Notes: generated from the sequence alone by a model not told the origin. DNA of 64,000 bases from Paraburkholderia bannensis NBRC 103871 (GCF_000685015.1 NZ_BAYA01000002.1:1-64000); one strand, 5' to 3'; numbered from the stretch's first letter, positions 1-9,316 are shown. Translations and numbers: made by a program.

Positions 1-1021
1 GCAGGTCTACGGCATCGGCATCAAGGAACTCTGGGAGATCGATCCGGCCAGGCACAAGCCGGGCCTCGTGATCCACACCGCAGGCTGGCCGCTGGAGAAC
101 GATACGTACGGCGGCTCGTTCCTGTACCACATCGACAACAACCAGGTGATGGTGGGGTTTGTCGTCGGTCTCGCGTACACGAATCCGTATCTCTCGCCGT
201 TCGAGGAATTCCAGCGCTACAAGACGCACCCGGAAATCCGCAAGTACCTGGAAGGCGGCAAGCGCGTCTCGTATGGCGCACGCGCGATCACGGCAGGCGG
301 CCTGATGTCGCTGCCCAAGCTCGTGTTCCCGGGCGGCGCGCTGGTCGGCGACGATGCGGGCTTCCTGAACGCCTCGCGCATCAAGGGCAGCCACGCGGCG
401 ATCAAGACCGGCATGCTGGCTGCAGACGCGGCATTCGAGGCCGTGCAGGCGGGCCGTCAGGGCGACGAACTCGCGGCGTATCCGGAAGGCTTCAAGCAGT
501 CGTGGCTGCACGAAGAACTGTACAAGGCGCGCAACTTCAAGCAGTGGATGAGCAAGGGCCTGTACCTGGGCACGCTGATGGTCGGCATCGAGCAGAAGCT
601 GCTGGGCGGCAACGTGCCGTGGACGCTGCACCACCAGCATCGCGACAACGAGATGCTCAAGCCCGCGTCGCAGTGCAAGCCGATTGAGTATCCGAAACCT
701 GACGGCAAGCTCACGTTCGACCGGCTGTCTTCGGTGTTCATCTCGAACACGAATCACGAAGAGAACCAGCCCGCGCATTTGACGCTGAAAGACGCCAGCG
801 TGCCCGTCGACGTGAACCTGCGCACCTATGCAGGCCCGGAAGCGCGCTTCTGCCCTGCCGCGGTGTACGAGTTCGTGAAGAACGACGACGGCAGCGACCG
901 CCTGCAGATCAACGCGCAGAACTGCGTGCACTGCAAGACCTGCGACATCAAGGATCCGACGCAAAACATCGTCTGGGTCACGCCGGAAGGTGGTGGCGGC
1001 CCGAACTATCCGAACATGTAA
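1..1021 (+). CDS. Electron transfer flavoprotein-ubiquinone oxidoreductase (ETF-QO), C-terminal part
   Basis: The reading frame is open from base 2, so the gene starts before the window; 339 residues are visible. ETF-QO is a membrane-associated FAD/[4Fe-4S] enzyme that passes electrons from the electron transfer flavoprotein (fed by acyl-CoA and amino-acid dehydrogenases) to ubiquinone. The visible part contains the end of the FAD-binding fold (GDDAGFLNASRIKGSHAA region) and, close to the C terminus, the ferredoxin-like cluster with cysteines in FCPA and CVHCKTC followed by DIKDP, the usual 4Fe-4S signature of this family. It ends with a Gly-rich tail and TAA, followed at once by a terminator. 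Family assignment is firm; only the N-terminal part is unseen. Confidence 0.95.
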   Translation, partial: QVYGIGIKELWEIDPARHKPGLVIHTAGWPLENDTYGGSFLYHIDNNQVMVGFVVGLAYTNPYLSPFEEFQRYKTHPEIRKYLEGGKRVSYGARAITAGGLMSLPKLVFPGGALVGDDAGFLNASRIKGSHAAIKTGMLAADAAFEAVQAGRQGDELAAYPEGFKQSWLHEELYKARNFKQWMSKGLYLGTLMVGIEQKLLGGNVPWTLHHQHRDNEMLKPASQCKPIEYPKPDGKLTFDRLSSVFISNTNHEENQPAHLTLKDASVPVDVNLRTYAGPEARFCPAAVYEFVKNDDGSDRLQINAQNCVHCKTCDIKDPTQNIVWVTPEGGGGPNYPNM

Positions 1022-1040
1022 AGCAGCAATCAGTCACCGA

Positions 1041-1065
1041 AAGGGCCGCTCGCGCGGCCCTTTTT
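1041..1065. terminator. Rho-independent terminator between convergent genes
   Basis: GGGCCGC / GCGGCCC arms with a short loop are followed by TTTTT. On the other strand an A-run makes it partly usable for the convergent TPR gene as well. It lies 20 bp after the ETF-QO stop codon. Confidence 0.85.
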
Positions 1066-1083
1066 GCATTTCTGGCGTCGCCG

Positions 1084-2811
1084 TCACACGGCAGCGCGCA
1101 ACGCGGCCAGCTCCACCAGCGCCTGTTGCACGCGCCGCAGCACATCGTCCCACGCATCGGGCCGCGTCTGGCGAAACACGCGCGCGCCGGGATACCACGG
1201 CGAATCTTCGCGATCCTTGAACCAGCGCCAGCACGCGCCGTAACGCGACAGCACCCACACCGGCCTGCCGAGCGCCCCGGCCAGGTGCGCCATCGACGTA
1301 TCGACGGTAATCACCAGGTCGAGATTCGCGACGATCGCGGCCGTATCGGCGAAATCGCGCACGTCGCTCATCGGATCGAACGGCCGCAGCGCGGCCGGAA
1401 GATTCGCGATCTGCGGGCGCGTCGCGTCGCCCATCTGCAAGCTGACGAACGTCACGCCAGGCGTGCCCAGCAAAGGCACGAACGACTGCGCATCCAGCGA
1501 ACGGCGCTGGTCGATCGCGTTCGAGCTCGCCTGATCCGCGCGCGGATTGCCCGCCCACACAAGCCCGACCTTCAGCGCCCCCTTCGGCAACCGTGCTTGC
1601 CATTGCTCGACTTCTCCCGGTTGCGCATGCAGGTACGGCACGCGGGCGGGAATCGTCGCGACCGTCGTGCCGAAGCGCAACGGCAGGCTCATCATCAGGC
1701 ACCAGTAGTCATGCCGCTCGATCCGCCCCTGGCCGTTCAGCGCAATCACCCGATCGGCGCCCGCCAGCGTTTCGAACAGTCGCTGCTGCGTCGGCGCGCA
1801 CGCCACGCTCACCTGCGCCGCCCCCAGGGCCTTGAGCATCGGCACGTAGCGGCAGAATTGCAGGCTGTCGCCCAGACCTTGCTCCGGCCACACCAGGATC
1901 GATTTGCCGGCGAGCGACTCGCCCTGCCATTGCGGATACGGCACCGGCGCTCGCGCGACTCCCCCCACGCCCATCGACGGATCGTGCCGCGACTCGTATA
2001 GCGGCCATCCTTCTTCGTAGTTGCCGAGCCGCAGCAGCGGCAACGCCAGGTTCGTGCGGGCGGCCGTGTAGTCCGGACGCAGCGCGAGCGCGTGTCGATA
2101 GGCGTCGATCGACTCCTCGACGCGGCCCAGTTGCCACAGTGCGTTGCCGAGGTTGTTGTGCACCTCGGCGAGATTGGCATCGAGCGCCAGCGCGCGCCGA
2201 CACGCCGCTTCGGATTCGTGCAGCCGGTTCATGTCCTTGAGCAGCAAGCCGAGATTGTTCCAGGCGAGCACGTTGCTCGCATCGCGCTCAAGCGCCGCGC
2301 GATACGCGGCCTCCGATTCGGCGAGTCGGCCGAGCCGCCACATCAACAGTCCCTGATGAAGCAAGGCGACGACGTGGTTCGGATCGATCTTCAGCGCGCG
2401 CGACAGCGTGGTTTCCGCTTCGTCCATGCGCGCTTCGTGCATCAGCACGACGCCGACGTTCGCGAGCGCATCGGCGTCATCCGGGCGCAGCGACAACACG
2501 CGCGCGTACGCGGCTGCGGCAGCAGCCATACGGCCACGCCGATACAGCCACGCGCCTAACGCGAAGTGGGCATCGGCACGCGCACGGCGCGTAGCCGGCG
2601 GCTGGGCCACGCCTGGCCGGCCAAGGCCAGCCAGCGCGCACGCCGCCAGTTCGAGTGCTTCGGGATCAGCCGGATGGGCTTCCAGCACGCGTGCGAGCGC
2701 CTCAAGCGCGGCGTCGTTTGCGCCCGCAGCAAGCAGCGACCGTGCGCTCTGGCGGATATCGGAGGGAGATGCAGGAGGAACAGGAGGAACAGGAGGAAGT
2801 GCAGCGTTCAT
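1084..2811 (-). CDS. TPR-repeat protein with a C-terminal glycosyltransferase-9-like domain
   Basis: 575 residues. Roughly residues 20-280 are tandem tetratricopeptide repeats (recurring A..NLG.......EA....RAL...P pattern, at least six units). From about residue 310 the protein changes to a GT-B-like fold related to heptosyltransferase family 9: a VWPEQGLGDSLQF motif near its start and DTSMAHLAGALGRPVWVL near residue 520, the pattern of the nucleotide-sugar-binding half. Such TPR-GT9 proteins are common in Burkholderiales; the acceptor is unknown and a glycan or protein-glycosylation role is only inferred. The N terminus has a short Val-Pro-Pro tandem repeat (9-bp DNA repeat at about 2775-2803). 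It lies 146 bp downstream of aroC on the same strand and could share its transcript. Confidence 0.85.
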   Translation of the reverse strand: MNAALPPVPPVPPASPSDIRQSARSLLAAGANDAALEALARVLEAHPADPEALELAACALAGLGRPGVAQPPATRRARADAHFALGAWLYRRGRMAAAAAAYARVLSLRPDDADALANVGVVLMHEARMDEAETTLSRALKIDPNHVVALLHQGLLMWRLGRLAESEAAYRAALERDASNVLAWNNLGLLLKDMNRLHESEAACRRALALDANLAEVHNNLGNALWQLGRVEESIDAYRHALALRPDYTAARTNLALPLLRLGNYEEGWPLYESRHDPSMGVGGVARAPVPYPQWQGESLAGKSILVWPEQGLGDSLQFCRYVPMLKALGAAQVSVACAPTQQRLFETLAGADRVIALNGQGRIERHDYWCLMMSLPLRFGTTVATIPARVPYLHAQPGEVEQWQARLPKGALKVGLVWAGNPRADQASSNAIDQRRSLDAQSFVPLLGTPGVTFVSLQMGDATRPQIANLPAALRPFDPMSDVRDFADTAAIVANLDLVITVDTSMAHLAGALGRPVWVLSRYGACWRWFKDREDSPWYPGARVFRQTRPDAWDDVLRRVQQALVELAALRAAV

Positions 2812-2957
2812 GAAAACAACCTGGTGACGGCGCGAACCACGCCAATCCAGGCAATTTATGAGACTGCACTGCGCCAGTACATTGGCGAAGTCTTAAAAAG
2901 ATGCGTGCAGGGCCCGCAATGCGACACCCTGCCGCGCACCTTCCTGATGACTGACGT

Positions 2958-4058
2958 TCAGACGTCGCTGGCCGCGATCTTCGGCGTCGATACAACCACA
3001 TCGCCGTTCTGCGCGCGATGGCGCATCGCATGGTCGATCAGCACGAGCGCGAGCATGGCTTCGGCGATCGGCGTGGCGCGAATGCCCACGCACGGATCGT
3101 GGCGGCCAAAGGTCTCGACCACGGCAGGCTCGCCCGCCTTGTCGATCGAGCGGCGCGGCGTGCGGATGCTCGATGTGGGCTTGATCGCGACGGACACAGT
3201 GATGTCCTGCCCCGTCGAAATGCCGCCCAGGATGCCGCCCGCGTGATTGCCGTGGAAGCCATTGGGCGTGAGCTCGTCGCCGTGCGTCGAGCCGCGTTGC
3301 GCCACGCTCGCGAAGCCCGCGCCGATTTCCACGCCCTTGACCGCGTTGATGCCCATCATGGCGTGCGCGATATCGGCGTCGAGGCGGTCGAACAGCGGCT
3401 CGCCCCAGCCCACCGGCACGCCGCTCGCGACCACGTTGATGCGCGCGCCGATCGAGTCGCCGTCCTTGCGCAGGGCGTCCATGTAGTCTTCGAGCTGCGG
3501 CACCACATCGGCGTTAGGCGCGAAGAACGGGTTTTCATGCACGTGTTCCCACGCGACGAACGGCACGTCGATCTCGCCAAGCGCGCTCATGTAGCCGCGC
3601 ACTTCCACGCCGAAACGCTCGCGCAACCACTTCTTCGCGACCGCGCCCGCCGCCACCGTGGGCGCCGTCAGGCGCGCCGACGAACGGCCACCGCCGCGAT
3701 AGTCGCGGATACCGTACTTCTGCCAGTAGGTGTAGTCGGCGTGGCCGGGGCGGAAGGTCTCGACGATGTTGCCGTAGTCCTTGCTGCGCTGGTCGGTGTT
3801 GCGGATCAGGAGCGCGATGGGCGTGCCGGTCGTGACGCCCTCGAACACGCCCGAGAGGATTTCGACCTGGTCGGCTTCCTGGCGCTGCGTGACGTGGCGC
3901 GACGTGCCGGGACGGCGGCGATCGAGGTCGATCTGGATGTCGGCTTCGGTGAGCGCCATGCCGGGCGGGCAGCCGTCGATGACACAGCCGATAGCCGGGC
4001 CATGGGATTCGCCGAAGGTGGTGACGGTGAAAAGCGTACCGAGCGTGTTGCCGGACAT
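2958..4058 (-). CDS. aroC: Chorismate synthase
   Basis: 366 residues, full length for the family. It converts 5-enolpyruvylshikimate-3-phosphate to chorismate, the last common step of aromatic amino-acid synthesis, using reduced FMN. The signatures are clear: GESHGPAIG at residues 16-24, RRPGTS...[13 protein letters not shown] at about 48-72, and [15 protein letters not shown] near 130. The start ATG gives the standard [11 protein letters not shown] terminus. The gene is on its own in pathway terms, lying between a lysophospholipid transporter/acyltransferase fusion upstream and the TPR-GT9 gene downstream, all on the minus strand. Confidence 0.98.
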   Translation of the reverse strand: MSGNTLGTLFTVTTFGESHGPAIGCVIDGCPPGMALTEADIQIDLDRRRPGTSRHVTQRQEADQVEILSGVFEGVTTGTPIALLIRNTDQRSKDYGNIVETFRPGHADYTYWQKYGIRDYRGGGRSSARLTAPTVAAGAVAKKWLRERFGVEVRGYMSALGEIDVPFVAWEHVHENPFFAPNADVVPQLEDYMDALRKDGDSIGARINVVASGVPVGWGEPLFDRLDADIAHAMMGINAVKGVEIGAGFASVAQRGSTHGDELTPNGFHGNHAGGILGGISTGQDITVSVAIKPTSSIRTPRRSIDKAGEPAVVETFGRHDPCVGIRATPIAEAMLALVLIDHAMRHRAQNGDVVVSTPKIAASDV

Positions 4059-4216
4059 GGCAGTCGTCCAAAGTGATTCGGGGAATCCAGCATTATGCCA
4101 GCCCGTGCGGCAGCGCGCCCGGGTGGCCTGTCAGCGGGCGCCGCGGCGTCTGTCATTCCTCGTCACTCTTCCTCGCGCTTTGTCGCCATTTGTCGCTACC
4201 TGTCGCTACGTTTCGC

Positions 4217-6190
4217 CTAGCGCCGCACGCCGCGCAGATCCGACACCGCACGCTGAAGTCCCTCGACCGTGACGTCAGCAGGCGCCACCGGCTCTCCCAC
4301 CGCCAGCGTGAGCCGGCTCGTCAGGCCGCGCCGTGTGGGCCGCTCCTGCCCCGACGCCGCATGGCGCGAAAACATGCTTCCCCACAGCCCACGCAGCGCC
4401 ATCGGCACGACCGGCGCGGGATGGCGCTTGAGGATCTCCGTCACGCCGTGGCGGAACGGGTTCATTTCGCCGTCGCGCGTGATCTTGCCTTCGGGAAAGA
4501 TGCAGACGAGTTCGCCCTCGGCGAGCGCGGCAGCGCAGGCATCGTAGGCCGCCGCCAGCAGCGCCGCATCCTGGTGTGCGGGCGCAATCGGAATCGCCTT
4601 CGCATGGCGGAACATCCAGCCGAGAAACGGCGAACGGAAAATCTGGTGATCCATCACGAAGCGGATCGGCCGCGGGCTTTCGGCCATGATGACCACTGCG
4701 TCGACAAAGCTCACGTGGTTGCAGACCAGCACCGCGGGGCCTTCGGCGGGAATACGGTCGGTGTTCACGAGGCGCACGCGATAGACCGTGTGCACCAGCA
4801 CCCACGCCACGAAGCGCAGCAGGAATTCGGGCACGAGTGTGTAGATGTAGGCCGCCACGACGATGTTGAGCAGCGCGGTCGTCAGAAAAATGCCCGGCAC
4901 GCCGACGCCAGCCGCCGACAGCCCCATCGCCATGAGCGCGGAGGCAATCATGAACAGCGAGTTGAGGATGTTATTGGCGGCAATGATGCGCGCGCGATGA
5001 CTCGGCGCGCTACGGCTCTGGATCAGCGCATAGAGCGGCACGCTGTAAAAACCGCCGAACATCGCAAGCAGGAACAGATCGGCCAGCACGCGCCAATGCG
5101 CGAGCGTGCCCACGAACTCGCCCACCGACAGCAGATGCGGCGCGGCCGGCAGCGCGTGACTCGCGAAGAACAGGTCGATGCCGAACACGCTCATGCCGAT
5201 CGAGCCGAGCGGCACGAGGCCGATCTCGATACGGCGGCGCGAGAGCTTTTCGCACATCAGCGAACCGAAGCCGATGCCCAGCGAGAACATCGCGAGCAAC
5301 AGCGTCACGACATCGGGGTCGGCGGACAGGACGTCCTTCGCGAAATTAAAGAACGACGCCAGAAAGGTCGCGCCGACGAACCACAGCCACGAAATCCCCA
5401 GCAGGCTCAGGAACACAGTGCGGTTCTCGCGCGCGAGGCCCAGATTGCGCCAGGTCTCGGAAAACGGGTTCCAGTTGATGCGCAGGTTGGGCTGCAAGGA
5501 CGCGCACGGCGGCACGAAACTGCTGGCCACGCGACCGATCAGCGCGATGACGATGCACAGGCCGCCGAGCCACCATGCGCCAACTGGCGTTCCCGTTGCG
5601 GCGTTCGTCGCCGCATCGCTCGCGCCGATGCCCGCCGCGATCCCGCCCATGATCGTGCCGATCAGGATGGCGACGAACGTGCCCATTTCCACGAGCCCAT
5701 TGCCGCCCACGAGTTCATCGTCCGAGAGCTTTTGCGGCAGATACGCGTACTTGATCGGCCCGAACACCGTCGAATGCACGCCCATCAGGAACGTGCACAG
5801 ATAGAGCAGCGGCGCGCTGTGCATCCAGAAACCCGCCGCGCCGACCAGCATCACCGCGATCTCGAAGGTCTTGACCCAGCGCGTGAGCACGGCCTTGTCG
5901 TACTTGTCCGCAACCTGCCCCGACGTCGCGGAGAGCAGCACGAACGGCACGATGAAGATGGCGGAAATCAGGAACGCCACGGTCTTAGGGTCGACGCCCG
6001 AAAAGCGCGAAGCCTGATAGGTCACAAGCGACGTAAAACCGATCTTGAACACGTTGTCGTTCATCGCGCCGAGGAACTGCGTCCAGAAGAACGGCGCAAA
6101 ACGTCGCTGGCGCAGCAGCGCGAACTGCGAGCCGTGGGCGTGTTCTTCGGCGGGCGCCGACTGCGCGGCGTGCATCGGTCTATCGTTCAT
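4217..6190 (-). CDS. MFS transporter fused to 1-acylglycerol-3-phosphate acyltransferase (LplT-PlsC-like)
   Basis: 657 residues. Residues about 20-430 form a 12-helix major-facilitator domain of the LplT (lysophospholipid flippase) type, with LRQRRFAPFFWTQFLGAMNDNVFK at its start. Residues about 440-640 are a PlsC acyltransferase with the HX4D motif in CNHVSFVDAV and the FPEGKITRDGEMNPFR block. In enterobacteria LplT acts with Aas, which adds an acyl-ACP synthetase domain; here no AMP-binding domain follows. The likely role is inner-membrane import and re-acylation of lysophospholipids (inference). The annotated start gives MNDRPMHAAQ; the internal Met at residue 6 is an alternative. It is transcribed towards aroC, 158 bp away. 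Confidence 0.9.
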   Translation of the reverse strand: MNDRPMHAAQSAPAEEHAHGSQFALLRQRRFAPFFWTQFLGAMNDNVFKIGFTSLVTYQASRFSGVDPKTVAFLISAIFIVPFVLLSATSGQVADKYDKAVLTRWVKTFEIAVMLVGAAGFWMHSAPLLYLCTFLMGVHSTVFGPIKYAYLPQKLSDDELVGGNGLVEMGTFVAILIGTIMGGIAAGIGASDAATNAATGTPVGAWWLGGLCIVIALIGRVASSFVPPCASLQPNLRINWNPFSETWRNLGLARENRTVFLSLLGISWLWFVGATFLASFFNFAKDVLSADPDVVTLLLAMFSLGIGFGSLMCEKLSRRRIEIGLVPLGSIGMSVFGIDLFFASHALPAAPHLLSVGEFVGTLAHWRVLADLFLLAMFGGFYSVPLYALIQSRSAPSHRARIIAANNILNSLFMIASALMAMGLSAAGVGVPGIFLTTALLNIVVAAYIYTLVPEFLLRFVAWVLVHTVYRVRLVNTDRIPAEGPAVLVCNHVSFVDAVVIMAESPRPIRFVMDHQIFRSPFLGWMFRHAKAIPIAPAHQDAALLAAAYDACAAALAEGELVCIFPEGKITRDGEMNPFRHGVTEILKRHPAPVVPMALRGLWGSMFSRHAASGQERPTRRGLTSRLTLAVGEPVAPADVTVEGLQRAVSDLRGVRR

Positions 6191-6230
6191 CGCGTTGTTT
6201 TTATGCGGTCGGAATCAGTCGTCAGACGTG

Positions 6231-6256
6231 AAAAAGCGCGCCTGACGCGCGCTTTT
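6231..6256 (-). terminator. Terminator of the CBS-domain gene
   Basis: Near-perfect hairpin of AAAAGCGCGC and its complement around a short loop, with a T-run on the minus strand. It lies 63 bp past the CBS gene stop and just before the MFS-PlsC start, separating the two transcripts. Confidence 0.75.
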
Positions 6257-6318
6257 CATGCGGGTACTTCGAGGGCATGGCGAAACCCGTTCGCCCTTTT
6301 ACCCGGCGATCAGGCCGA

Positions 6319-6774
6319 TCACGTCGCCGAGTGACGCTCTTCTTCGGGCCAGTCGCGGATATAAGCCTTCAGCAGCTTGTTTTCGAAACCCTGTGCCTCG
6401 ACCACGGCCTTGGCGACGTCGTAGAACGAAATCACGCCCATCAGCGAGCGGCTTTCCATCACGGGCAGGTAGCGCACGTGATGTTCGAGCATCATGCGGC
6501 GCACTTCGTCCACTTCGGTTTCGGGCGTGCAGGTGATGGGATGGTCGTCCATGACCTTGCGGATCGTCGTGGTGCCAACGCTGCCGCCGTTGGTGCGCAA
6601 CGTCATGATGATCTCGCGGAACGTGAGCATGCCGACGAGATCGCCGTACTCCATGACCACGAGCGAGCCGATGTCGTGCTCGGCCATAGTGTTGACGGCG
6701 TCGTGCAGCGCCGTGTCCGGCGTGACGGTGTAGAGCGTATTGCCCTTGACCTTGAGAATATCGCTCACACGCAT
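6319..6774 (-). CDS. CBS-domain protein (tandem CBS pair)
   Basis: 151 residues consisting almost only of two CBS motifs (about residues 8-62 and 72-128), which pack into a Bateman module that usually binds adenine nucleotides or S-adenosyl compounds. Recognisable blocks are TVTPDTALHDAVNTMAEHDIGSLVVME and HPITCTPETEVDEVRRMM...HVRYLPVME. No catalytic domain is attached, so it probably acts as a cytoplasmic sensor or regulatory subunit; the partner is unknown. It is monocistronic, with its own terminator downstream and a 374-bp divergent intergenic region upstream. Confidence 0.93.
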   Translation of the reverse strand: MRVSDILKVKGNTLYTVTPDTALHDAVNTMAEHDIGSLVVMEYGDLVGMLTFREIIMTLRTNGGSVGTTTIRKVMDDHPITCTPETEVDEVRRMMLEHHVRYLPVMESRSLMGVISFYDVAKAVVEAQGFENKLLKAYIRDWPEEERHSAT

Positions 6775-6982
6775 GATGTGTCTCCGGGGAAATGCTGGTC
6801 GATTGGGGGGAGATGCTGAAAAGATACCTACCTGTTTTCGATCCTAGCGGAAAGGCCGTCAAAAGAAAAGCCGCAGGAAAGCGGGCCGAAATGCGAATTC
6901 GGGCCCTGAAAAGCGCGGCTGGCGCGGCGCAAGGCAAACCCCTGTGCGTGTTGCGCGATCGAGCGTAGGCCATTCGGGTTAT

Positions 6983-6992
6983 ACCGTACGGT
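6983..6992. promoter_or_regulatory. ACCGTACGGT palindrome, possible repressor operator
   Basis: Perfect 10-bp palindrome. A one-base variant, ACCGCACGGT, occurs 96 bp downstream (7079-7088) nearer the metY start. The spacing and symmetry suggest binding of a dimeric regulator such as a TetR-type protein, but the regulator is unknown. Confidence 0.35.
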
Positions 6993-7078
6993 CAGGGGGC
7001 AACCTTCTGCGAGCCCCGCCCCACAAGGGTTTCAGGCGCTCCCCCGGTAGTGCGGCGGGCTTCGCGACGCGTTTGCTG

Positions 7079-7088
7079 ACCGCACGGT
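7079..7088. promoter_or_regulatory. ACCGCACGGT near-palindrome, second copy upstream of metY
   Basis: Imperfect copy of the palindrome at 6983-6992, embedded in TGACCGCACGGTCGGT and about 60 bp before the metY start. Its position would fit repression or promoter overlap; not proven. Confidence 0.3.
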
Positions 7089-7148
7089 CGGTGATACGAT
7101 GCGAGCACCTTTCACCCGTCGCCGGTTCGCGCCGGCTGTGCTGCCAGA

Positions 7149-8483
7149 ATGTCCGATCCCCGCTTCGACACGCTCGCGCTGCATGCTGGCGCCGCGCCCG
7201 ACCCCGTCACCGGCGCCCGCGCGACGCCGATCTATCAGACCACGTCGTTCGCGTTCCGCGACACCGATCACGCCGCCGCGCTCTTCAATATGGAACGCGC
7301 GGGTCAAGTCTATTCGCGTATCTCGAACCCCACGGTGGCGGTGTTCGAGGAGCGCGTCGCCGCGCTCGAAGGCGGCGCGGGTGCGATCGGCACCGCCAGC
7401 GGCCAGGCCGCGCTGCACCTGGCGATCGCCACGCTGATGGGCGCGGGCGCGCACATTGTCGCGTCGGCGGCGCTCTATGGCGGCTCGCACAACCTGCTCG
7501 ACTACACGTTGCGCCGCTTCGGCATCGAGACAACCTTCGTGAAGCCCGGCGACCTCGACGCCTGGCGCGCGGCGCTGCGACCCAATACGCGCCTGCTGTT
7601 CGGCGAAACGCTCGGCAATCCGGGGCTCGACGTGCTGGATATCGCCGCAGTTGCGCAGATCGCGCATGAGCATCGCGTGCCCCTGCTCGTCGACTCGACG
7701 TTCACGACGCCCTATCTGCTGCGCCCCTTCGAACATGGCGCGGACTTCGTCTATCACTCGGCGACCAAATTCCTCGGTGGCCACGGCACGACTATCGGCG
7801 GCGTGCTGGTCGATGGCGGCACGTTCGATTTCGAGGCTTCGGGACAATTCCCCGAATTCACGCAGCCCTACGCGGGCTTTCACGGCATGGTGTTCAGCGA
7901 GGAAAGCAGCGTCGCACCGTTCCTGTTGCGCGCGCGTCGCGAAGGCTTGCGCGACTTCGGCGCCTGCCTGCATCCGCAGGCCGCATGGCAGTTGCTGCAA
8001 GGGATCGAAACGCTGCCGCTACGCATGGAGCGCCATGTCGCGAACACGCGTCGCATCGTGCCATTTCTCGCAGCGCACGACGCCGTGGAAGCGGTCGCCT
8101 ATCCGGAACTCGAAAGTCATCGCGACTACGCGCTCGCCCAGCGCCTGCTGCCGCGCGGCGCGGGCGCCGTGTTCAGCTTCGACCTCAAGGGCGGCCGCGA
8201 GGCGGGCAAGCGCTTCATCGAATCGCTCGCGCTCTTTTCGCACCTCGCCAACGTTGGCGACGCGCGTTCGCTCGTGATCCATCCCGCTTCCACCACGCAT
8301 TTCCGCATGGACGAAGCGGCGCTGAAAAACGCGGGCATCGGCGCGGGCACAATCCGGCTGTCGATCGGCCTGGAAGATCCCGACGATCTGATCGACGATC
8401 TCAAACGCGCGCTCAAGGCCTCGCAGAAAAGCAGCAGCCCCGCCAAGGGCGCCTCGGGCGCTTCCGGCAAGGAGGCGTCATGA
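7149..8483 (+). CDS. metY: O-acetylhomoserine sulfhydrylase / aminocarboxypropyltransferase
   Basis: 444 residues, a Cys/Met-metabolism PLP enzyme. It condenses O-acetyl- (or O-succinyl-) homoserine with sulfide to give homocysteine, the direct sulfhydrylation route to methionine. Features include TPIYQTTSF near residue 30, SRISNPT near 60, and the PLP-binding lysine in SATKFLGGHGT (Lys207). The N-terminal MSDPRFDTLALHAG is typical of the MetY subgroup. The last about 25 residues are an Ala/Ser/Gly/Lys-rich tail that is probably disordered. The stop codon overlaps the start of the next gene (ATGA), indicating translational coupling with the alpha/beta hydrolase. Whether acetyl- or succinyl-homoserine is preferred cannot be read from the sequence. 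Confidence 0.93.
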   Translation: MSDPRFDTLALHAGAAPDPVTGARATPIYQTTSFAFRDTDHAAALFNMERAGQVYSRISNPTVAVFEERVAALEGGAGAIGTASGQAALHLAIATLMGAGAHIVASAALYGGSHNLLDYTLRRFGIETTFVKPGDLDAWRAALRPNTRLLFGETLGNPGLDVLDIAAVAQIAHEHRVPLLVDSTFTTPYLLRPFEHGADFVYHSATKFLGGHGTTIGGVLVDGGTFDFEASGQFPEFTQPYAGFHGMVFSEESSVAPFLLRARREGLRDFGACLHPQAAWQLLQGIETLPLRMERHVANTRRIVPFLAAHDAVEAVAYPELESHRDYALAQRLLPRGAGAVFSFDLKGGREAGKRFIESLALFSHLANVGDARSLVIHPASTTHFRMDEAALKNAGIGAGTIRLSIGLEDPDDLIDDLKRALKASQKSSSPAKGASGASGKEAS

Positions 8484-9316
8484 TCGTCGAAGTGAGAGGT
8501 CAAAGCGTCTACGCCTACACCGGCGGCCGGACGTTCGATCCGGCGCTGCCCGTGATCGTGTTCGTGCACGGCGCACAGCACGATCACAGCGTCTGGGGCC
8601 TGCAATCGCGCTATTTCGCACATCACGGTTTCAGCGTGCTGGCCGTCGATCTACCCGGCCATATGCGCAGTGCCGGCCCCGCGCTCACCAGTATCGACGC
8701 GATCGCCGACTGGCTCGATGCGCTGCTCGCCGCGCTGAAGGTGGACAAAGCGATCGTCGCAGGCCACAGCATGGGCTCGCTCGTCGCGCTGGAGTTCGCG
8801 GCGCGCCATCCCGCGCGCGCCAGAGCCATCGCCCTGCTCGCCACAGCGTTTCCGATGGCGGTTTCTCCCGCGTTGCTCGAAGCCGCGCGCGAACGCGAAC
8901 CCGAAGCTATCGCGCTCGTGAACGCCTGGTCGCATTCGACGCTCGCGGCCAAGCCGTCAAGCCCAGGCCCGGGATTCTGGCTGCGCGGCATGAATCAGCG
9001 CCTGATGGAACGCGTCTCGGCCAAAGGCGAGCCGCAGCTGTTCCATGCCGATTTCGCCGCCTGCAACGCCTATGCCGACGGCCTGACAAGCGCGGCGAAA
9101 GTGGTGTGTCCGGTGCGCCTGATCGTCGGCAAGCGCGACATGATGACCCCGCCGCGCGCGACAAATGAAATTACGAGGACGTTCAAGGATGCGGGCGTGC
9201 GCTTCGATACGGTATCGCTCGATGCGGGCCACGCGCTGATGACCGAGCAACCCGACGCCACGCTCGATGCGCTTTACGATTTTGCGGTGAATGCGCCACG
9301 CATCGGAAACGGCTGA
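8480..9316 (+). CDS. Alpha/beta-fold hydrolase
   Basis: 278 residues. The ATG overlaps the metY stop (ATGA) and is preceded by GGAGG inside the metY 3' end, which fixes this start. It is a canonical alpha/beta hydrolase with the HGAQHDHSVW oxyanion-loop region near residue 30, nucleophile elbow GHSMG with Ser97, and the catalytic histidine in DAGHALM (His251). There is no lid or lipase-specific insertion. It is not MetX (homoserine acetyltransferase), which is longer and has different motifs, so despite coupling to metY the substrate is unknown; clearing of a side product or an ester/thioester hydrolysis is possible. Confidence 0.9.
   Translation: MIVEVRGQSVYAYTGGRTFDPALPVIVFVHGAQHDHSVWGLQSRYFAHHGFSVLAVDLPGHMRSAGPALTSIDAIADWLDALLAALKVDKAIVAGHSMGSLVALEFAARHPARARAIALLATAFPMAVSPALLEAAREREPEAIALVNAWSHSTLAAKPSSPGPGFWLRGMNQRLMERVSAKGEPQLFHADFAACNAYADGLTSAAKVVCPVRLIVGKRDMMTPPRATNEITRTFKDAGVRFDTVSLDAGHALMTEQPDATLDALYDFAVNAPRIGNG

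Larger units (their letters stand above)
6775..7148. other. Divergent intergenic region (CBS gene / metY)
   Basis: 374 bp without a supported gene. It must hold both divergent promoters. The only conspicuous elements are two short palindromes of the form ACCG(T/C)ACGGT, at 6983-6992 and 7079-7088. I see no recognisable SAM-type riboswitch. Confidence 0.6.

Noticed and set aside
4073-6334. 753-codon plus-strand open frame over the MFS-PlsC gene
   Set aside because: Low-complexity Arg/His/Ala-rich shadow; the minus-strand protein is a clear transporter-acyltransferase fusion.
6900-7148. Possible SAM-responsive riboswitch upstream of metY
   Set aside because: I looked for the conserved cores of SAM and SAH classes and did not see them; only short palindromes are present.
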